Source: Clostridia bacterium (lineage in GTDB: Bacteria; Bacillota; Clostridia; Christensenellales; Aristaeellaceae). Taken from it: 9,638 nucleotides of DNA. Shown here piece after piece: positions 5,686 to 9,638 of the stretch. The stretch covers positions 1 through 9,638 of the forward strand of contig JAFSZW010000187.1 in NCBI GenBank assembly GCA_017458865.1, read 5' to 3'. Made by a program: the position numbers and the translations under genes. Below the pieces are notes generated by a model. The model saw nothing but the letters and a program-made list of their open reading frames with translations. It was not told the origin of the DNA and did no database searches. The number at the start of each line of letters is the position of its first letter. Position 1 is the stretch's first letter.

Positions 5686-6807
5686 ATGCAAACCAGTATC
5701 CCCGATATCAACGCCAGCCGCGAAGCCATTGACCGCATTGATGCCCAGATTGTCCGTCTGTTTGAAGAGCGCATGCTCGTTTCCCGTGATGTCGCCCTGT
5801 ATAAGCAGGCACACCATCAGGACATCCTGAATCCCGAACGCGAGCGCATCGTGCTCAAAAACCGTACTGCCCAGCTGCAGGATCACAGCTTTGATCAGGA
5901 TCTCATTGAACTGTTCGAAAAGCTCATGGCCCTTTCAAAGAAAGAGCAGTTCCGCTTTCTGGATGCCCGCCTGAATGCCCAGAATATCGCCTATATGGGC
6001 GTCCCCGGTGCATTCAGTGAAAGCGCCGTCGTCGGTTTCTTCGGCGATGACTGCTCACGCACCAGTTACAAAACATTCGCCGAGGTATTCAAAGCTGTCG
6101 CTGCAGATGAAGCCAGGTATGGCGTCGTCCCGGTCGAGAACTCCTCCTCCGGCTCCATCAATGACGTCTATGATCTGCTCGGCGAATACGCCTGCCATAT
6201 TGTCGGCGAGTATCTGCTTCCGGTCGAACAGAACCTGCTCGCCCTCCCCGGCACAAAGCTTGAGGACATCACCACCGTTTTCAGCCATGACCAGGGATTC
6301 GCCCAGAGTCCGGACTTTCTCAGCAAATATCCGCATTGGATTCGGACCCCGTATTTCAACACGGCCATCGCCGCAAAACATGTCGCAGAATCCGGCAATC
6401 CCGCCTATGCGGCCATTGCCTCCGTCCTGGCTGCAAAGCACTATGGACTTGAGGTGCTGGTGCCACGCATCCAGTCCTCAAACATCAACCATACCCGCTT
6501 TATCGTCGTCAGTGCAAACCAGAACCCAATCAGTGTTCCGGACAAGGCCACACTGACCTTTACGCTGCACCACGAGCGCGGAACGCTTCATCGCGCGCTT
6601 TCATCCTTTGTGGCGCTCGATTTCAATCTGACACACATCGAATCCCGCCCGATTAAGGATCGGAACTGGGAGTACCGCTTCTACGTTGACCTGACCGGCA
6701 GCATCACCGAGGCCAATATATCGGTTCTCCTTGCCTCCCTGAGCAACTGCTGCGAAAACTGCCGCCTGCTCGGCGCCTATAAGGCCGCATCCGATGAACA
6801 TCAGTAA
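5686..6807 (+). CDS. pheA: Bifunctional chorismate mutase / prephenate dehydratase (P-protein) with ACT domain
   Basis: Rearranges chorismate to prephenate and then dehydrates and decarboxylates it to phenylpyruvate, the phenylalanine branch. The 373-residue protein has three parts. Residues 8-90 are an AroQ-type chorismate mutase with R12, R29, K40, R52, E53, S84 and Q88 at the positions matching the E. coli active site; the position of E. coli D48 is Asn (N49). Residues 100-275 are prephenate dehydratase: GVPGAFSE (105-112), VPVENSSSGSI (148-158), SHDQGF (200-205) and NHTRF (268-272, catalytic Thr). Residues about 288-366 are an ACT domain with GTLHRAL (299-305) and ESRP (319-322), the phenylalanine-binding elements, so feedback inhibition by Phe is expected. 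SHDQGF differs from the common SHPQAL form. The start lies 8 nt after the aroC stop, with AAAGG (5670-5674) as a rather distant RBS. Confidence 0.95.
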   Translation: MQTSIPDINASREAIDRIDAQIVRLFEERMLVSRDVALYKQAHHQDILNPERERIVLKNRTAQLQDHSFDQDLIELFEKLMALSKKEQFRFLDARLNAQNIAYMGVPGAFSESAVVGFFGDDCSRTSYKTFAEVFKAVAADEARYGVVPVENSSSGSINDVYDLLGEYACHIVGEYLLPVEQNLLALPGTKLEDITTVFSHDQGFAQSPDFLSKYPHWIRTPYFNTAIAAKHVAESGNPAYAAIASVLAAKHYGLEVLVPRIQSSNINHTRFIVVSANQNPISVPDKATLTFTLHHERGTLHRALSSFVALDFNLTHIESRPIKDRNWEYRFYVDLTGSITEANISVLLASLSNCCENCRLLGAYKAASDEHQ

Positions 6808-6813
6808 ACCATA

Positions 6814-6864
6814 GCCGGCATCCGCACTGCACCTGCGGCAGATTACCCCAGTACGGATGTCGGC
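6814..6864 (+). promoter_or_regulatory. Imperfect 16-bp hairpin between pheA and the patatin gene
   Basis: GCCGGCATCCGCACTG (6814-6829) pairs with CAGTACGGATGTCGGC (6849-6864) with one G-U wobble and one C-A mismatch around a 19-nt loop. The stem is followed by CCTTTCC, not a clear U-run, so it could be a weak terminator, a processing site or an mRNA stabiliser that separates expression of the aro genes from the downstream gene. Confidence 0.55.
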
Positions 6865-6906
6865 CCTTTCCCCGGTTTCGGCTAAGCATATGCAGGAGGG
6901 AATCAC

Positions 6907-7752
6907 TTGAACGGACTCAGCCTCGAGGGCGGCGCCATGCGCGGCCTGTTTTCCTGCGGCGTTCTGGATGTGTTTATGGAAAACGGCATCCAGTTTGACG
7001 GTGCTGCCGGCATCAGTGCCGGCGCTGTCTTTGGCGTAAACATTAAATCAAGGCAGATCGGGCGTGCCATCCGCTACAACAAGAAGTACTGCCGGGACAA
7101 GCGGTACTGCTCGCTCTGGTCACTGATCCATACCGGTGACCTGTACGGTGCGGACTTCTGCTACCGGGTTCTGCCAAATGAGCTGGACATCTTTGACCGA
7201 AAAGCCTTCCGCGAAAACCCCATGAAGTTCTACATCGGTGCAACCGACATTGAAACAGGCAGCATCATTTACCACACCTGTACGGACGGCGGTGATCTGG
7301 ATCTTGAGTGGATGCGGGCCTCTGCTTCCATGCCGCTCGTTTCAAAACCCGTCAGTATCGACGGACATCTGCTGCTTGATGGCGGCATCATTGAACCGGT
7401 TCCGCTCCGCTACATGGAAGAGCTGGGATATGACCGGAATGTTGTCATCCTCACTCAGCCCAGAGGGTACCGGAAAACCCAAAGCCGCGGAACCGCCCTG
7501 ATGTCTCTTCTTCTCCACAGGTATCCAAAGACCGCGGACGCCATGGCAAACCGCTATCTCCGATATAATGAGCAGCTGGACAACATACACCGGAAAGCAG
7601 ATCGCGGTGAAATCCTCGCGATTTATCCGGATGAATCCCTTGGAATCAGCAGAACTGAAAACAATCCGGATGAACTTGAACGGGTTTACCAGCTCGGACG
7701 GGCAAAAGGTGCGCAGTGCCTTGACACTGTCCGCACATTCCTTCGCGTTTGA
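6907..7752 (+). CDS. Patatin-like phospholipase family protein
   Basis: A 281-residue serine acyl hydrolase of the patatin fold (YjjU-like bacterial subgroup by overall appearance). The oxyanion-hole glycine motif GGAMRG is at 8-13. The nucleophile elbow GISAG (35-39) puts the catalytic Ser at 37, and the second member of the Ser-Asp dyad is D158 in LLDGGIIEPVP (156-166). No signal peptide or membrane segment is evident, so a cytoplasmic enzyme on lipid or other ester substrates is likely; the substrate is unknown. The start codon is TTG at 6907, with a near-perfect AGGAGGG (6894-6900) 6 nt upstream and motif spacing typical of the family. It follows pheA after a 99-bp gap and shares the terminator at 7758. 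No link to aromatic biosynthesis is evident from the protein. Confidence 0.9.
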   Translation: MNGLSLEGGAMRGLFSCGVLDVFMENGIQFDGAAGISAGAVFGVNIKSRQIGRAIRYNKKYCRDKRYCSLWSLIHTGDLYGADFCYRVLPNELDIFDRKAFRENPMKFYIGATDIETGSIIYHTCTDGGDLDLEWMRASASMPLVSKPVSIDGHLLLDGGIIEPVPLRYMEELGYDRNVVILTQPRGYRKTQSRGTALMSLLLHRYPKTADAMANRYLRYNEQLDNIHRKADRGEILAIYPDESLGISRTENNPDELERVYQLGRAKGAQCLDTVRTFLRV

Positions 7753-7757
7753 TCATT

Positions 7758-7792
7758 ACAGCCCTGACCGCTCATGGTCAGGGCTGTTTTTA
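7758..7792 (+). terminator. Intrinsic terminator of the aro-patatin unit
   Basis: Perfect 12-bp stem ACAGCCCTGACC (7758-7769)/GGTCAGGGCTGT (7776-7787) with a 6-nt loop and a TTTTT tract (7787-7791), starting 5 bp after the patatin stop. On the opposite strand the stem is followed by AATGATC with no T-run, so it probably acts mainly on plus-strand transcripts. Confidence 0.93.
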
Positions 7793-7822
7793 TCAGAAGA
7801 CATTCGGGACTGGGGCAACATT

Positions 7823-9007
7823 CTACCCGCGATCAATCTGCCTCATCCACCCTTGATTAAGCTGTTTCTCTTTACGCAATTCCCTGAATTCTCCCCGGAT
7901 TTCCTCATTGGGAATCTGTACTGTTCCGTCATTTTCGTGGTATGTGAGATAGCCCAGGTGGACCAGTAATGTCAGAACGTCATCTGCACTGCTTGATGAT
8001 TCAAAATCGTTCTGAAATGAATCCACATTTACAATGATTCGTTCACCGGCGATCAAGCGTGCCACGCTCTCCTGAATGCCTTCAAAGTCCATATTGATGT
8101 AATTGAGCAGTGTCTTTGGTTCAGATGTCGTTTTCCAATATGCCCTGCACTTTTCAAATTCCAGCGCTTCCCTCACAGAATACGGGTTGTAGATCGATCC
8201 AACCGGTTGTAGGTCGTACCCGTCATACCAGGCCATGATCTCCTCAAAGCTCACACAGTGGCCTGCGCACAGACCTCTGACTTCATTTTCTGTAAAACCA
8301 ACAAGCCCGGCAGACTTCGACGGCTGCAGCATGGAGTATTCCTTAAAATCCGAGACGGCAGACTGCGATCCATCTTTTCTGATAGGAAGAATGCCTGTCA
8401 GATAGGCTGCTGCGACTGCCTTTGGCGTAAATGCAGAATCCTTAAACCATCCCCTCAGGAGATTCAGATAAGCCACCTGCGCAACGAGATCACCCTTTGC
8501 TTCACGAATCACAGCATCCCACTCGTCAATAATGAAGATAAATGGTCTGCCGCCTTCAATCTGTGTGCATCGCAGCAGGAAATCATTGAGGTTGTCGCCA
8601 CTTCCCGGCACAAACCCCATCTCAATCAGATCTTTCCATAACGCCTTCTCTATCATCTTCGGAACATCCAGAAAAACGCCATTCCCCTTTTTAACTTCCG
8701 ATATAAAGCCTGTTATGTCCAGCATGATCACATTGTACTGATTCAGATGTTTTTCGTAGCTTTCCATTTTGGCAATCTGCCTGTTATCAAACAGTGCATG
8801 AGAATTACAGGAACAATCATAGTATGCCGTCAACATCTTTACATTATAGGTTTTTCCAAACCGTCGAGGACGGCTGATGCACACAAGACACTCTTCACTG
8901 CCTATTCTCTCGTTCATCAGGCTGATCAGATTCGTCTTATCCACATAGTTCAGCCCTGCAATTCTCCGAAATGCCTCATTCCCCGGATTAACGTATCTTC
9001 CCACCAT
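7823..9007 (-). CDS. AAA-ATPase-like protein, C-terminally truncated
   Basis: A 394-residue product resembling the AAA-ATPase-like family (Pfam AAA-ATPase_like, usually followed by a PD-(D/E)XK nuclease domain) that is abundant in gut Firmicutes and Bacteroidota; its function is poorly known. Visible are the family N-terminus VGRYVNPGNEAFRRI (2-16), YVDKT (21-25), Walker A-like SRPRRFGKT (45-53), Walker B-like FIFIIDEWDAV (156-166), TGILPI (204-209), YDGY (261-264) and VHLGYL (349-354). Family members are usually over 500 residues. Here the match stops after IPNEEIRGEF (365-374), just where the nuclease domain should begin, and about 20 unrelated residues lead to a stop. Little space remains before the 7758-7792 terminator, so the nuclease part is deleted, not frameshifted. 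ATG 9007 was chosen (AGAAGG just upstream, family-like start); GTG 9031 is an in-frame alternative without RBS. GC looks lower than in the aro genes, and it converges on the patatin gene. Confidence 0.8.
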   Translation of the reverse strand: MVGRYVNPGNEAFRRIAGLNYVDKTNLISLMNERIGSEECLVCISRPRRFGKTYNVKMLTAYYDCSCNSHALFDNRQIAKMESYEKHLNQYNVIMLDITGFISEVKKGNGVFLDVPKMIEKALWKDLIEMGFVPGSGDNLNDFLLRCTQIEGGRPFIFIIDEWDAVIREAKGDLVAQVAYLNLLRGWFKDSAFTPKAVAAAYLTGILPIRKDGSQSAVSDFKEYSMLQPSKSAGLVGFTENEVRGLCAGHCVSFEEIMAWYDGYDLQPVGSIYNPYSVREALEFEKCRAYWKTTSEPKTLLNYINMDFEGIQESVARLIAGERIIVNVDSFQNDFESSSSADDVLTLLVHLGYLTYHENDGTVQIPNEEIRGEFRELRKEKQLNQGWMRQIDRG

Positions 9008-9063
9008 TTCGCCTTCTCTCAGGTCTTTCACAGACAGGTATAAAACTGCCTGATTTTAGTACT

Positions 9064-9093
9064 ATTTTATGTGAGAAACCGATCACAAGTCAA
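9064..9093 (-). promoter_or_regulatory. Candidate promoter of the AAA-ATPase-like gene
   Basis: On the minus strand TTGACT (plus coordinates 9088-9093) and TAAAAT (9064-9069) are separated by 18 bp. Both are one base from consensus. Transcription would begin near 9057, about 50 nt before ATG 9007. Confidence 0.5.
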
Positions 9094-9100
9094 CCTTGTG
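9084..9100. repeat. Palindrome overlapping the -35 element
   Basis: CACAAG (9084-9089) and CTTGTG (9095-9100) form a perfect 6-bp inverted repeat with a 5-base spacer, directly over the candidate -35 box at 9088-9093. This geometry fits an operator for a dimeric repressor, but no regulator is identified. Confidence 0.35.
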
Positions 9101-9235
9101 AATTCGCCTCCCTTCACGGTAGGATTGTAACGTTAAGTCAAGTTTTGTAATACTTATCAGACGGATGTTTCTTGGAAAGCACTCTAACCCAAAAGCGTTT
9201 CCCACAAAATTTCTCGGCCAATATGAAAAGCTTTT

Positions 9236-9259
9236 AAGGCAGCCCCGAAGAGCTGCCTT
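9236..9259 (-). terminator. Terminator-like hairpin downstream of the 49-residue gene
   Basis: AAGGCAGC (9236-9243) and GCTGCCTT (9252-9259) pair perfectly around an 8-nt loop. Read on the minus strand the loop contains TTCGG, typical of terminators, and the hairpin begins about 40 nt after the stop of the small minus-strand gene. The T-tract is weak (TT then AAAAGCTTTT), so efficiency is doubtful. Confidence 0.5.
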
Positions 9260-9299
9260 ATCGTTACACTGCCATTCTGGGATGCATCATTTCATTCAC

Positions 9300-9449
9300 T
9301 TACTCGACAGAAACGTCGTAATTCTTAGCAGCACGCTCAAAAGCATCAGCCTCAGCCCAGCCTGCATCAAAGAGTAAACTGTTAACGTTTGCCTTAGTCT
9401 CCCTTTTCCTTATTTCCGGCTCCAGCATTTTCATCATAGCACCTGTCAT
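9300..9449 (-). CDS. Hypothetical protein, 49 residues
   Basis: An ATG at 9449-9447 opens a 49-codon frame ending in TAA (9302-9300). GGAGGG (plus 9458-9463) lies 8 nt upstream, a strong RBS. The product starts MTGAMMKMLEPEIRKRETKA and continues with an acidic/alanine-rich helix-like half (residues 31-42, WAEADAFERAAK) ending in SVE. It is charged, probably helical, with no signal peptide, cysteine or membrane segment. A terminator-like hairpin follows. I do not recognise the family. It could be an independent small protein or the detached tail of a larger, perhaps element-encoded, protein. The good RBS and terminator argue that it is translated. Confidence 0.5.
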   Translation of the reverse strand: MTGAMMKMLEPEIRKRETKANVNSLLFDAGWAEADAFERAAKNYDVSVE

Positions 9450-9638
9450 CTCTGAATCCCTCCGTCTCACTTGTCAATCGTCTCTGGGACTGATTTGGAA
9501 TTTGCATCCTTCAATGATGGATACCGCTTCCCTGCGGTTATGGCAGCCGCCTCAGTGGTGGAAGTGCTGTATCGCTGGTAACCCTGACAGACGCCATTCG
9601 GGGCATCTCAAGCGGTTTATTCCAGGTTTCCTTACCGC
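9450..9638. other. Right edge: no assignable gene
   Basis: Besides the RBS of the 49-residue gene, this stretch has open frames on both strands but no recognisable protein. On the minus strand a frame from 9607 down to TGA at 9469-9467 reads protein-like (ending KSVPETIDK) and stops 17 nt before the next ATG, as in an operon. However it has no early start codon and is closed upstream by TGA at 9610-9608, so it could be only a broken gene end. A plus-strand frame crossing the region is also open to the window edge. Choice between them is not possible from this sequence. Confidence 0.3.

Noticed and set aside
5975..6556. Plus-strand ORF of 193 codons inside pheA.
   Set aside because: Low-complexity Ser/Pro-rich translation in a shifted frame, fully inside pheA, which has three recognisable domains.
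9165..9377. Plus-strand ORF of 70 codons.
   Set aside because: No RBS, runs through the 9236-9259 hairpin and antisense to the better supported 49-residue gene.
1..9638. CRISPR array, tRNA or rRNA genes, or complete insertion sequences.
   Set aside because: No regularly spaced repeats, cloverleaf or rRNA-like sequence, and no transposase with terminal inverted repeats could be seen.

Overview
The window looks like a chromosomal segment of a moderately GC-rich Bacillota (Firmicutes) species. This rests on strong AGGAGG-type ribosome binding sites, the clostridial-style gene order tyrA-aroB-aroA-aroC-pheA, and a downstream AAA-ATPase-like gene of a type common in gut Firmicutes. Genus cannot be read from the sequence.

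Layout. Positions 1-157 are an AT-rich upstream region with a candidate promoter (11-39) and a very short ORF rich in aromatic codons (77-139). Positions about 158-1050 have no protein-coding gene. They read as a group II intron RNA in the same orientation as the operon: a canonical 34-nt domain V hairpin (974-1007), a domain VI stem (about 1011-1050), many domain I-III type hairpins, and a loop (396-402) that pairs perfectly with the seven bases just before the intron (151-157). It carries no reverse transcriptase/maturase, only a domain IV stub with a 20-residue micro-ORF. Positions 1051-1232 are the remaining untranslated leader.

Positions 1233-6807 are a tight aromatic amino acid operon. 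It encodes prephenate dehydrogenase (tyrA), 3-dehydroquinate synthase (aroB), EPSP synthase (aroA), chorismate synthase (aroC) and a fused chorismate mutase-prephenate dehydratase with an ACT domain (pheA). The genes overlap or nearly abut, except for a 77-bp gap with a perfect 11-bp hairpin between tyrA and aroB. Together they cover cyclisation of DAHP, the last two steps to chorismate, and both branches towards tyrosine and phenylalanine. DAHP synthase, dehydroquinase, aroE and aroK are not in the window.

A patatin-like phospholipase gene (TTG start, very strong RBS) follows on the same strand after an imperfect 16-bp hairpin. The unit ends at a textbook intrinsic terminator (7758-7792). 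On the opposite strand, 7823-9007 encodes an AAA-ATPase-like protein that has lost its C-terminal PD-(D/E)XK nuclease domain; it has its own candidate promoter with a palindrome over the -35. A 49-residue unrecognised protein (9300-9449, minus) with a good RBS and a terminator-like hairpin follows. The last 190 bases hold only ambiguous open frames.

The most unusual item is the ORF-less group II intron in the 5' leader of a housekeeping biosynthetic operon, with an apparent offset between its exon-binding site and its GUGYG-like start.
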